Source: Letharia columbiana
Taxonomy: Eukaryota > Ascomycota > Lecanoromycetes > Lecanorales > Parmeliaceae
NCBI RefSeq assembly: GCF_014066305.1
Contig: NW_023501047.1
Span: 124,001 to 188,000, forward strand
Reading direction: 5' to 3'
Length of the DNA stretch: 64,000 bases
Below, piece by piece: positions 48,558 through 60,294 of this stretch. Below the pieces are notes generated by a model, which saw only the letters and a list, made by a program, of their open reading frames with translations, made no database searches and was not told where the DNA came from. The position numbers were made by a program, and so were the translations under genes. Position 1 is the stretch's first letter; each line of letters starts with the position of its first letter.

Positions 48558-50682
48558 TCAAACCCCGATTTCGTCCAGAATCGAGTTGATGAAGGCACAC
48601 CGCTCCATCACCTGCTCCCACGCCAATGCTTTCTCACGCTCCGATTTGGCTCCACCACCTGTTCCAGAAGACATGCTTGCGGGACCACTGCCCTGCGGTC
48701 CTCCTACAACATACAAGCTCAGATCTTTCGGATACTCTTTGCTCAAAGCCTGTTCACTTTGGTCCGAGTACGCGATCGGCCAATCTTTGAAAGTTCGACC
48801 TCTTGAAATCGTCGGGTCTCCCGAGTAAGCGAAGGCAGCGGCGCTTCCACTCAACAGAGCAGAAAGGGACTGCTGATCGGGGCTGTTGTCTCCGCCGGCG
48901 GCGACGTCTTCGTTCATGAGATACGGAATATCAGAGAGGTGGCAGACGTGCCACTGAGGAACGCCCATGTACTGCAATATCGGACCGAACTTTGTCTGAT
49001 TCATATTGTACAGACGGATATTCGAGTCGCCGCCGAATCGAGCGTACTGCCAGGTAAAGTCAATGACGGGGCATGTAAACCAGATATCGCGGTTTATCTG
49101 TGCTGCTCGATAATAATCTGCTGTCGCTTCCTCGTCGGGGCTGACGAGGTGGATAAAATTGGAGAGTGGGTAGAGGGATAGCAGACGTTGTAGTGAAGAC
49201 TGCGAGAGACCGAGAACGAATGTCTGAAAGCTTTCGAGTACAGAGGCATCGTCGCTGATGGATGGCTGAGCGTACCAGGCGCCGTCGTTGGTAACCCAGG
49301 AGCCTATAATCGGTATCCCTAGATACGGTTAGGATCTATATCGTTGCATCAGTAACAAAGAAAGAAGTGCACCTTTTACAAAAGCTCCCTTACGGAGCAG
49401 CACAGAAGGTCGATCGGAAATATAATCGCCGTCATAGCTGGGATAGAAAGCTAGCTCTCCGAAAGGTGGTCTTAATTGTCGAGCAAGTTTCACGGAAGTG
49501 TCCATTAAGTTTTCGAGAGGAATCTTTCGCAGACAATCCACAGTTGCTGGAGAGTCTGGATCGTCCTGAGTGCAACCAACAGATTTGGCCACAGTTGCGG
49601 TATTGTCTGCTACGAGGCTGCTCATGATGTTAAAATTCGTCCCCGTTGCCCCGGACATCATCCTGTCGGTGCGCTTAGCCTCCATCCTTTTGCGGAGTGG
49701 TGGTGCTCTTACATTGCTTTCTGAAAGGGTACTCCTTGAGTGCCTGAGTACGAGACGAGATGCAAGCCAATAGCCATTGCACCCACGCTTTGCCCCACTG
49801 CGACAACATTTCCTGGGTCTCCGCCGAAGAATTCAATATTGTCACGGACCCCTGGGTTTTTCTTTTTCAGTAATTCAAAGATAGACTCCTCATTGGCTTT
49901 TCCTATACTTACATTCGAAGGCAGCACGTTGATCCCGCAGCCCAACGTTGGTTTGCTTCGCATCTCTCAATGCTTTGTTTGTGGCGTAACCGAACACTTG
50001 AGTATTCGTTAACAGCTACACATGAATACCCATTTCAGGGGATCTGGCGTACTGCCCAATCTATAATTGATCCCGACATAGATCACGGATTGGCCGTTTG
50101 ATTCGGCCTGCCTTACGAGGCCATCCGGTGTATAGAGTATATCAGACGCACTTCCAAGCGCATCGCCACCTAAGCACTCTATCAGCGACCACAAATGTAT
50201 TCTTCGATTGTGATTTTCATACCGCCATGTATCCAAACCAGAACCGGCAGTTTCGCAGATGAATCAATGTTAGACGGTCGCGCGATCCGTAGGCTAAGAC
50301 AGTTCTCGCTCACGTTGGTGATAGGACTCGTGAATGGTAGCGGAGGTCCTCGGAGTCCTTGAGGACACCAGGCACCAGCGGCAGTTGCATCGACGATAGT
50401 GCCGGGAGGTGGTGCGCAGGGAACAGGTGGTGCAAAGCGATTTGAGCCTGATGTATCTTCGGCGTAGAAAATGTTCTGGAAATGTTCGACGCCGTTTGTA
50501 GATGTGCCACGATAGGAAACCCCGGTGCGCGCATTCCGAACATAAGGTGTTGAATAGTTCAATAAAGTCAAAACAAAGGGAGACAGTGAGGTCGAATTCA
50601 GTAGCATCGCCGTGAGAAGGACGAGGATAGATATGAATGCGAATAGGAAAGGGTGCTGACGAGGGTTGAGATGGGCGTCCAT
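48558..50682 (-). CDS. Type-B carboxylesterase/lipase with N-terminal anchor
   Basis: Alpha/beta-hydrolase that cleaves carboxylic esters. Six exons: 50682-50223, 50169-50053, 49996-49913, 49851-49713, 49662-49373 and 49318-48558; introns are 50-61 nt; 616 residues. A hydrophobic stretch near residues 12-30 (FLFAFISILVLLTAMLL) acts as signal or signal-anchor. Family motifs are PVLVWIHGGGDALGSAS (oxyanion region), INYRLGMFGYATNKALRD, EWVRDNIEFFGGDPG and the nucleophile elbow VAVGQSVGAM, where GQSVG replaces the more usual GESAG. FQKAMMSGATG follows. The catalytic His is probably in QWHVCHLSDIPYLMN. The frame is intact. The target could be xenobiotic, lipid or secondary-metabolite esters; there is no informative neighbour. 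Confidence 0.92.
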
Positions 50683-51358
50683 ATTTAGAGAGAATGATAT
50701 ATTTTAGAGCACGTGACCAGGGGGGAAAGCCTTACCTTATTCCGCTCCACCACCACACCATTTCCGGCCCCGGATGCACGCATGCATGTCAGCGCGCAGC
50801 AGGTTTCGCTCGCGGGAAACTCTTGCGAATCAATCCTCTGCTTCATAATCCTTAGCTAATAATGCGATATTGAGAGACCGGCCGATAATTCTGATCATCT
50901 CTTCTGTCCTCAAAAGATAAGAGATGAACGAAGGTGATACAAGCCTATCTAAACATGATCTAGCGAATCGCGAGAGGTCAGCACTGGCTTGAGGAAGAAC
51001 AGATGTATCCACGGAGAAATTCGAAGTAACTCTGAACGTTCGAGGGTGAAACTTGAAGAATGGTGGGAGCACGGAGGGATATCCGGTGATATTGCGATGA
51101 AGGGCGCGACATATTGTCGCAATCATGGGTAGAATCTTCAACAACGGTCGATTGAACGTTTGATTACCTGATCTACAGGCTATTATGCACAGTGGGTAGT
51201 ATAGATTCCTCTGCGCCCGGATCCCGATGAACAGCTCTGGAGCTGATGCTACGACGCTACCTGGTATCATACTGTCAAACCGAGCCTAATTATTATTCAC
51301 AAGAGCGTAACAAGACTGGGCAACATTGCTTCTCCACTCTGTACTTTGCCAGCGTTGC
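50683..51358. other. Intergenic region with one doubtful frame
   Basis: A minus-strand frame at 50830-51270 (146 codons) has no recognised motif and lies between the esterase start and the 3' end of STU2. I do not call it a gene. Confidence 0.4.
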
Positions 51359-54130
51359 TCAAGCACCCGGTCTCGTAAGTCCTTGCTTGGCCTGTTCACA
51401 TCATCAGCTCAATCCACGCCGACCACCCAATGAGATACACATACCTTCATCATCTCGATCCTAGCCTTCAACCTACTTGTAACCTCCCCAGCCCTCTTCC
51501 AACTGTCCACTGTCTGCCCATCCGGCCCTGTTTCCTCTCTACCTTCAGCCAAAGTCCCACCACTGAGTTCTCTCGTCATCAGCGGCATTTCCGCTTCCCG
51601 CTTTCCAACACCCCCGTTCAAACCTCCATTCTCTTTTTCCTCACTTGGGCTATCCATATAGCCCCTCGCTCGCTGGTAGCCCACCTCTCTGCTTTCCGAG
51701 CGACTGCTATCATAGCGTTCCGTGCTCGGGTGATGCGGTGCAGGGTCTGGATTCCTGTCTTGGTAGATCTGGTCGTCTGAGGGAGGACTGTGATCGCGAA
51801 CGGTTCTGTTGAGCTCCCGCTTCAATCTCTCCATTTCTCTGCCTTGTCTATGCACCATGCTCTCTGCGGTTTCTGCTTCAGAACGTGCACGGACGAGCTG
51901 GGTTTCTTTGGCTTTGATACTGAGACCGTCTCGCTTACGATCATCGTTCAGTTGCGCATTTTTATGTTCTAATTCATGGATTTGGGACATAAATTTTGCT
52001 TTCTCTGCCCGTAGATCTTCGGTGACTCGCTGCAAGTGCTCCTTTTCTGCGCGTAGGTCTTCAAATTCAGCGCGTTCGGCAGGGGTCATGCCTGGAGGGG
52101 CGGATGAAGGAGGCGGTTCGATCTGTGCGGTTGAGGGTTTTCCTAATGGACGGCCAGCGAGGCCGCGGCCTAACTTGGGAGCTGGTGTTTCTTCGTAGGG
52201 GCTGGGGGAGCTGATGTTTCTTCGAGGTGATTGGAGGGTTGGAGCAGGACCGGCGCCCGCGAGCTTCTTTTTCACGCCGGCGGAGGGTGCAGTAAGGCTA
52301 GACTTTGGCATGCTACCTAACTTAGATGGTATGGCTTTACCTGCTGCTGGCTTAGGTTGTGGTGATGGCGCTGCTGGCTTTTCCGCTTGTGGTGTGGAGG
52401 GCCGCTTGACAGGAGGTTTCAGACCCGGAGCGGCCTTCTTGACCATTCTCTTCTGCGGAGGCGGAGCGGCTTTTGGCGGCGGTGCGACAGGTTTTGGCTT
52501 GTCCTTTGCTTTCACTACTGCGGCGTCACAGTACTCCTTTATCTTTGTTTTTCGAATGTCATCGAGACCTTCTAGGTACTGCTGCATTTGCCTCTCGCCC
52601 ATGATCTTCATCAACGTGCCGAGAGTCTCAGCGCCACCAGCTCTAGTAGCTTCATTTGATTCAGTCAACAGCTTTGTGGCTGCATCTGCTATTGACTTCA
52701 CCTCCGGTTTCGATGGCGCTTCCCTAGTTATCTTGAGACACCGAATCAAGAATCCGAGCGTTTCTGACTTGACCTGAGGATTCTTGTGCTTCAAGAATTC
52801 GAGGATGTCCTCTAGACATTCTGAAAGACCAGTCGACAAGAAGACCGCATCCAGAGCCTGACCTAACGCTTCTGCTACTGACTGTTTCTTTTCCTTTAGC
52901 CGTTCCATGATTGGGGCCAATATCCGACTTCTGTATTTCGCAAAACTTTTTCGTAGGCCTTTTGCGAGGACAGTAATGCAATTAGCGGCGACCGTGACCA
53001 CAGCGACGTTCGCATCTTTCATTGATTTGGCGAGCCCTTGTATTACTTCATCGTAGTGACCGTCCTGTATTCGCTCGGTATTAGCCACTTCGTAGAATTC
53101 GTCAAGAGTTTCCTTGCGGTCCTTCCATTTCGCTGACGCTAACTTTTCGTGGAAGTCGCTTGGCATCTTCTTGATCACATCAACGGGCTCAGCTAGGTCA
53201 AATGCCTCGACCTCCGGAACTTCCTCGGCCTTCGCCTCATCAACTTCGGCGTCCTCGTCGCCAGCAGGAGCAGCTTTTTTTGCGTCCTGTTGTGATCTAA
53301 GTAATCGATCCTGCTTCGGTGCTGGCTCCGACTTCACTCCCTCGAACAACTTTTCCAGGTCTTGCTGTTGTACGGGCTTGAGATCATTCCAGAACGTTGT
53401 CTTCATAGCTTCTCGAAGCCACCGATAAAGTTCGACGGCGAGATTTGACGCTTCCGCACGTACATTCTTGTCTGCATGGCCAAACGCTTTTGGTAGAGCC
53501 TTCAGTGGTGGCTTCGGTTCTATTATTTTCACACCATAGGCATGATACAAGGCTGTCAATGCTGCGAGTGTTGCCGCAACGATTTTTGGCTGCTTGTTCG
53601 ACAGACCTTGGAGAAGATCTTCCAGTAGTGCATCTGCTTTGCCTTCGACCTCAACATAGAGTAATAGTGCCTCGACAGAGCTCTGTTTCGTTGCCGCTTT
53701 GGTCGAAGACAGGCCCTTCTCGACAATAGGAGTAATTGTTGCACTTCGAGACCTACATCCATCTCATTCAGCGCTGTTACTTCCGCAGTCACTCGAACAT
53801 CGCTGCTCACCTCGAAGCTGCTTGTGCACCTCCAAACTTGAGGAAGGCGCACAAAGCATTGACTCCCTCTTGTTGCGCCGCTACATTTGAGTCCAGAATA
53901 GCCCCTCGCCATAATCCAGAGTCGAGTATGAAAGGTTTGAAAGCCGGATGTGATTCGTCCGGGGTTCCCGCGAATGTTTTTGCAGCATCTTCGTAGCCTT
54001 CCTTTCGCACTTTCCAATTCTATTATCTTTTAGCCAGATATCGAGCGTTCTGAGATTCAACATTACCCACCTTGTGCGTGAAACGATCAGGTAATGGTAA
54101 GGAGCTGAAGTCCTCCTCTTGCTCCGCCAT
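51359..54130 (-). CDS. STU2: TOG-domain microtubule polymerase (Stu2/Alp14/XMAP215)
   Basis: Binds tubulin dimers and speeds plus-end growth; also works at kinetochores and spindle poles. Exons are 54130-54071, 54019-53811, 53752-51445 and 51391-51359, giving 869 residues; introns are 51, 58 and 53 nt. It starts MAEQEEDFSSLPLPDRFTHK joined to NWKVRKEGYEDAAKTFAG, the opening of TOG1. TOG2 follows near 300-560 (KLASAKWKDRKETLDEFYEV ... ECLEDILEFLKHKNPQVKSE). A Lys/Pro/Ala-rich basic linker for lattice binding is next, then a coiled coil for dimerisation (EFEDLRAEKEHLQRVTEDLR). The tiny last exon gives AKQGLTRPGA. Two TOG domains plus coiled coil is the fungal layout. Confidence 0.94.
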
Positions 54131-54719
54131 ATGTGTAGATAAGAAAACACAATGCTTTGTTCGCTGCGGGCTGCCGAAGGAGACTTTGATGTCTCGAGTG
54201 TTGGGGTACGAGGAGTGAACGACCTATGATCGCTGTTAAAGTGCGAGGCTTCACGATATTCAGTAGCAGGCTTGGAGAGTGTAGCGATGATCTTGGTCGC
54301 GCAGTGTCGTAGATGATGCTGGCTGCAGACTGACGTGAATGTCAACAAAAGGCGGGCTTGGCGGGCCGCGGCACCGTTGTTGCTCCGCGTTCTGGGGTGG
54401 AATGCGACCCCCCTCTGCATCAAATACCACATACTATACCCAATCAATGAGTACCTACTTACACTGTATTCTCTCAAAATAATGCTCGTTTGTTTTGGAG
54501 ATTGGAGCCTCCAGATCAACGCTAGCCATCTCCCACTACTCTACCCAGAAATCCCCGCAGGAATGATCTTGAGGACTCGCTGCGTTTCTGTGTCACTCAA
54601 CGTAGCGCGGAACCAGAATTAAGCCCAGAATTATAAGATTATACAGACTATCCTCACGTTATAATAGCGGGCCTGAGCCAGGAAGAAATTTGAAGCTCGA
54701 AAGCTTGAGCAGTCTCGCC
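54131..54719. promoter_or_regulatory. Divergent promoter, STU2 / PAC1
   Basis: 589 bp between the start codons of two microtubule regulators. Contains AT-rich patches near 54640-54670. No defined cell-cycle box identified by eye. Confidence 0.45.
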
Positions 54720-56199
54720 ATGAGCCAGCTTCTTACGACACGGCAAGCAGAGGAGCTGTGAGTAAGCATTCAATATGGCCATCAGCTCGTGCGCGCTCTG
54801 ACCTCTCTAGCCACAAATCCATAATCGCCTACCTGTCTTCCACAAAACTCTCCAGCAGCGCAGCCGCACTCAGGGAGGAGCTAGGCATAGGGGACTCCTT
54901 TGACGATGCTACGAGCAAGAAGTATGAGGGTCTTCTGGAGAAGAAATGGACAAGCGTGGTCAGACTACAGAAGAAGGTGGGTCTCAACATCAAAAGATGC
55001 CAACAGTCAAGCTGAACCAGCTGTTATAGATAATGGACCTCGAGTCTCGCAACTCAAACCTCCAATCCGAACTTGACAGTGCAACACCCACATCCCTCTC
55101 CCGCCGAAACCAAGACCCAGCGTCCTGGCTTCCTCGCTCCCCTGCCAGGCATACACTTCAATCTCATCGCTCCCCTGTCAACTGCGTTGCATTCCACCCA
55201 ATCTTCTCCTCACTCGCCTCCGGCTCTGAAGACACGACCCTCAAGATCTGGGACTGGGAGCTCGGCGAGCTCGAGCGCACATTAAAAGGCCATACAAAAC
55301 CCGTTCTGAGTTGTGACTTTGGTGGTCCACGAGGCGGCACACTGCTCGCCTCTTGTTCTTCAGACCTCACAATCAAACTCTGGGATCCCTCAGACGAATA
55401 CAAGAATATCCGAACACTACCGGGCCACGACCACTCTGTGTCAGCAGTGCGCTTCGTACCCTCGGGAGCAGCAGGCTCTCCAGCCTCAGGCAACCTCCTT
55501 GTCTCCGCCTCCCGCGACAAAACGCTCCGTATATGGGACGTTAGCACAGGCTACTGTGTCAAAACGCTCCGCGGGCACGTCGATTGGGTCCGAGATGTAG
55601 CACCCAGCTTCGACGGACGATGGCTGCTATCGGCAGGCAATGATCAGACCGCAAGATCATGGGATGCTAGCTCCGGCGAAGCCAAAGCCACATTTCTAGG
55701 CCACGAGCACGTAATTGAATGCTGCATCTTCGCTCCTGCTGCTTCCTATCCACATCTAGCGACCTTGGCAGGATTGAAGAAGCCGCCACCACCTAGTAGC
55801 TCAGGCGAATACCTCGCCACCGGCTCGCGAGACAAAAGCATCAAGATCTGGGACTCACGAGGCACTCTCATCAAAACGCTCATAGGCCACGACAACTGGG
55901 TCCGCGCACTCGTCTTCCATCCCGGCGGCAAGTACCTTCTCAGCGTCAGCGACGACAAAACGATACGATGCTGGGATCTGGCTCAAGAAGGCAAGTGTGT
56001 GAAGACGATCGATGATGCGCACGGGCATTTCGTGAGCTGTCTACGGTGGGCGCCGGGAGTAATGAAAGGGCCCGTGGTGAACGGCTCTAACGGAGATGCG
56101 GGAGGGAAGGGAAAAGATGATCCAGGCGGGCAGGAGACGATCAGATGTGTGATGGCAACTGGGAGTGTCGATTTGAACGTTAGGGTTTTCGCTAGCTGA
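54720..56199 (+). CDS. PAC1: LIS1 homologue (nuclear distribution protein PAC1/NudF)
   Basis: Dynein regulator needed for nuclear migration and early-endosome transport in hyphae. Exons are 54720-54757, 54811-54976 and 55030-56199, giving 457 residues; both introns are 53 nt. LisH dimerisation motif near 8-42 ([20 protein letters not shown]), a coiled coil around 50-85 ([20 protein letters not shown]), then seven WD40 repeats. Examples are [55 protein letters not shown] and [15 protein letters not shown]. The last blade is [16 protein letters not shown] Gly-rich insert ([17 protein letters not shown]) lies within the final repeat, as seen in fungal members. Length is normal for the family. 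Confidence 0.96.
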
Positions 56200-56437
56200 T
56201 GATACCATAGCAAGTGCTTTTTTTCTTGTGAAGAACGGAAGCAGGAATGATTGCTTATAAGAAAAGCAACCAAGATCTTTTTTTCGAATGCGCTGTACTT
56301 CCCGACATTTGCATTGTGAAATGATCAGTGACTAGACTCCAAGAGCTGAACATGATTGATATATCTGGAAACCTCGAACCCCTTTAGATACGCTAATAGA
56401 TTGACTCAACGCCCAAACTCCAACTGAACGCCTTTCT

Positions 56438-57993
56438 TCAACCAGCACCCCCAGCCCTCTCACTCTCTTGACTCAACGGCGAGCTTCCAGCCCCCTCACC
56501 TCTCGTCACCAACTCTGTCCGCGCAGTCTCTCTCGACACGGTCCCCCTCATTAGATCGTCACCCGCCAACTCCTCAGGCGGCCCCGGTACATCATGGAAT
56601 CCGTTTACATTAGGCGTCACAGGACTGACTCCGTACGCCGGATGGTGCTCGTTAATATACGTGCTCCCCGCCAACTCCGTCGGCGTCATTACCCTGCCTG
56701 GTGCATGGCTTCCCAAAGGCGTGTTGAACCATATCGCGTTATCCGGCAGTGGTGGTGTGGGAGGGCGGATCGTATGAGGACTAGGCAGCTCGGAGACGGC
56801 GGGTTGTGATCCATTGAAGCCGCCTTGGTACATATTTCCAGACTCGGGCTTAGGCATATTGGCTTCCTCTCTTTGAGCGCGTTTCTGGGCGCGGCGTTTT
56901 CGGATGAAGATGGCGAGTGCGATTAATGCGAGCGCTCCACCACAAGCCGCGCCTACAGCGATACCGACTTTGGCGCCCACCGATAGTGCGGATTGTTGTC
57001 GTTGCCTGAGGGCGTAGCGGAGAGTGAAGACTTCGGTGTTGATCATACTAACCGATGCTCCGGAAGCACTCAGTGTTGCATTCGGGGATTGAACGGCCGG
57101 GCTTGATGTTGTGTAGCAGGGTGTCTCGCCTGCGAGAGCGGAGGTGTAGACTGACCAGCCACTGCTCGGAATGTAAGCGGAAGAGAGAAGAGATCAACAC
57201 TGAAGAGAAACTTACGTAGGGCAGCATGCATTACTTGTAGTAAAATAATCTTGAGGACAAATACTAAGCTTTCCTCCAACATTGATATTGAAGGGACAGC
57301 ACTCAGGGGCTTCTTCCGAACAGCCCATCCATGGGTACTCAAGAATTTCGCCAGCGTTCAGCGTGGTTGTCGCGATTTGTGGAATAGTACATGTTCCTGT
57401 CAAAAGCGGCTTCCCAGTGAACGTAGCCACGGGCCCTGTAGTAGCCACGCTAGGACCAGCTTCGACACTTCCATTATTGTAGTTCGTTGGGAATGCGCCT
57501 TGGTCGTTAACCGTCGCCCCTAGCCGGTTGGTCAGGATGGTCGTAAGTGAGCCCCGAGAGTCTGTAGTGGTCTCGCTGGGACATCCTATAGAAAACGAAA
57601 CAGTGACATTGACATTCCCACAAACCTGTGAGTTGAAATTTGTGGCCGCTGCAGATAGGTCAGCAGACGATCAAGGCTGTGTCCCTCGGATTCGTGTACC
57701 TGTTTGGTCCGCCTGATCACAATTCTGTGAGAGACAACAGGCAAAGGAGTTGAGGTAGGTGACACTGTTACACAGACAGTGGATGTCCACACTCTCACAG
57801 CTCCCCTGAGACGCTGTCGCATTTTGGAGGCACGTTTGCTGGATGTAAGCAGTCAGCAAACTCTCACTACCAGCATTCAATCCATTCGACTTACAGCGCA
57901 CGCCGGTAGCGCAGCCAGAGCTCCGCCGCCAGATGTTGACGCTGAAAAGGCTGTCGCCGCCAAAGTAGCAATGACAATAATTTGTGGCAACAT
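56438..57993 (-). CDS. CFEM-domain single-pass membrane protein
   Basis: Probable cell-surface protein. Exons are 57993-57895, 57838-57700, 57648-57216 and 57161-56438, giving 464 residues; introns are 51-56 nt, two with CTGAC branch sites. The start at 57993 gives a signal peptide (MLPQIIVIATLAATAFSAST). A CFEM-like Cys pattern follows: LPACAQTCLQNATASQGSCE, SVDIHCLCNSVTYLNSFACC and NCDQADQTAATNF...QVCG. A second Cys-containing ectodomain has CSEEAPECCPFNINVGGK and ACCPTGWSVYTSALAGETPC. Then one TM helix (VGIAVGAACGGALALIALAI) with a basic stop (RKRRAQKRA) and a Pro/Ser-rich cytoplasmic tail of about 160 residues. CFEM proteins bind heme or act in walls and signalling; here the long tail suggests a sensor, which is inference. 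Confidence 0.82.
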
Positions 57994-58503
57994 TGGGACA
58001 GCGTTTTAATTCTGTTTCCTTGGTAGGAAGAGACGATACATTTCGAGGCAATGACGGTATACAGAAAGACTTGACCAAGATACGGAAGTGGGCAAGACAA
58101 AGGAATGTGCTTGCCAGACCACGTGTCTTGTTTCCATGAGAACGGCATAAAGGAGAAATGTCACCGCATGCGGAGAACAGAACGACTTCTAGCCCTCATT
58201 CGACTGAATTCAGGCAGAGATCTCGAAAGAATGTTGATTTCTTTTTTCGCATCAAAAGCGAAGAGAGGCGTCACCAGTAAGAGATAATACTTGCCGGACG
58301 TGGTCACATAGTAATATAGCACCGAGCCATATCACTAACGATAATGCACACGGTATGAACAGCATTGTGATGGCGTTTGCTGAATAGTGATGGTAGTGGG
58401 TTGAATGATGGAGCGACTGAAGTTGGAAACGCTGGAACTCAAGTTCGTTGCGGTTTCCGCTTTCGGAACATGTTGCTGCTTCTAAGATTATATCTTGCGA
58501 TAA
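57994..58503. promoter_or_regulatory. Divergent promoter, CFEM gene / ERG27
   Basis: 510 bp between start codons. Minus-strand frames here are shadows of the CFEM leader. No sterol-response element can be claimed by eye. Confidence 0.4.
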
Positions 58504-59972
58504 ATGGACGAGACCGACGACCTTCGTCCGCAAGACAATGAACAGCATAGCTATGTGCTTATTACCGGAGCCAACAGGTGAGATCGACAACAAAAAGAAT
58601 CCGTATGATGTGCTGACAAGCAGTACTACATAGTGGCCTTGGGTTCGCCATCTGCTGCCGATTGATTGATGAATTCATATCTTTACGACCAACATTCGAA
58701 TGCCTTACCCTTATCATCACCACTCGAGATTCTAGAAAGAGCGGTGACACTGTCAAGCGCCTTGAGCGGTATCTCGAAAGGCAATCAAGAGAACTTGATG
58801 CGCCCTTGAAACATCGAATATCTCTTCAGCCCGAGCAAGTTGATCTGACATCCCTTCGTTCGGTACAAACCCTGTCCACCAGACTTCTCGGAAATCTTCC
58901 ACGCCTCGATACCATCATCTGCAATGCGGGATATGGCGCATTCACAGGCATTGACTGGCCAATCGCTATCAAGGAGACATTGACTGACTTTGTTACATCA
59001 CTCACCTACCCTTCTTTCAAGCTGAGCGCCACTGGCGAGACCACTGCTGCCCAAACAGGCTCTAGGGAGCTCGATATTAAAGCTGGTAACAGCCCAAATG
59101 ATGAACCTCCTCTCGGCCAAGTCTTCACATCCAATGTCTTTGGACATTATCTGCTCTCCCACCAACTCACTCCTCTCCTCTCCGCGTCTCCAGACCACGG
59201 CCGGATAGTCTTCATATCCAGCATTGAGTGTCTCGCATCCCACTTCAATTCCGCCGATATTCAGGGTCTCGCTTCCTCCAAAGCTTACGAGTCTTCAAAA
59301 CGCCTCACGGACGTTATAGTGCTCACATCAACGCTTCCCTCCATGAAACCCTTCGTTCAGCGCTTTCTGACCCCTTCTCCCTCGACACCCTCACAGTCGA
59401 TCTTGCTTCTCGATAACGAGCCGTCAGACTCTACTAGAAGCTCTACTCCAGATACCCCACCTCAACGTATCAGCTTGTCAGATAATGAATACCGTCTACC
59501 CACCAACCCTGAGCCAAAGATCTATGTCTCCCACCCTGGCATCTGCGCCACCTCCATCATCACGCTCTCCATCATCCCCTTCTACCTCCGTATCCTCGCC
59601 TTCTACATAGCCCGCTGGCTTGGCTCGCCCTGGCACACAGTCTCCGCTTACAAAGGGGCTTGTGCGCCTGTCTGGCTTGCACTAGCCGAACAAGACGAGC
59701 TTGAGGATATCGAGCAAAGAGAGGGGAAGGGCAAATGGGGGAGCGTCTGCGATAGAATGGGACATGAGAGAGTTGTGAGAACCGCGGTGGACGGGTGGGG
59801 TTTGGGAGGACGAATGGGGGAAGGAGACATGAGCAACAGGATTGGATCTAGGAGGGGCTTCCAAGAAGTGACTAGAGAGGATAGAGAAGGTTTCGAGGAA
59901 CTAGGCAGGGAGTGCTGGAGGGAAATGGAGGGATTAAGGGTGGCGTGGGAGGAGATGCTGAGGCAGGAATGA
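58504..59972 (+). CDS. ERG27: 3-keto-steroid reductase of ergosterol synthesis
   Basis: NADPH-dependent short-chain reductase that acts in sterol C-4 demethylation, with Erg25, Erg26 and Erg28 at the ER. Exons are 58504-58577 and 58634-59972 (intron 56 nt), giving 470 residues. The cofactor motif TGANSGLG is at 21-28, NAG at 122-124, Ser near S220/S221 (VFISSIE) and the catalytic Tyr/Lys at Y243 and K247 (YESSK). A hydrophobic segment after the catalytic region (ICATSIITLSIIPFYLRILA) fits membrane association. A low-complexity insert (DSTRSSTPDTPPQR) lies between the core and the C-terminus. Erg27 is the target of fenhexamid-type fungicides in related fungi (established knowledge). Confidence 0.9.
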
Positions 59973-60294
59973 TATCCATTGATACTAGCTATCTGGTATG
60001 TCGAGCGATTTTTTAATTGAAATTGAAAATAACCGCCTATATGTAAGAATTAAGCTGAGGAGACGAAGTGAGTCAAATCGCTCTTTCGCACTTCTCAATT
60101 GTGCATCAATTCTATCCTCACGTATTTAGTGGCATCCCACAGGTAACAAGTAATTCCTCCAAAACACGCTGAGCATTCATAATGTCATTAGCGACGTTGT
60201 ATACAATTTCCCGCCTTGGAATTCAAAGCCATACAAATTGATAGCATCACACATTTCCATCTAAACACAACCTCGACCAAAGGAAGAGGACTGA
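59973..60294. other. Convergent intergenic region
   Basis: 322 bp, AT-rich, between the 3' ends of ERG27 and the DNAJC28-like gene. No feature seen. Confidence 0.5.

Noticed and set aside
50830..51270. 146-codon minus-strand frame upstream of the esterase
   Set aside because: No recognisable domain or splice continuation; lies in the promoter region.
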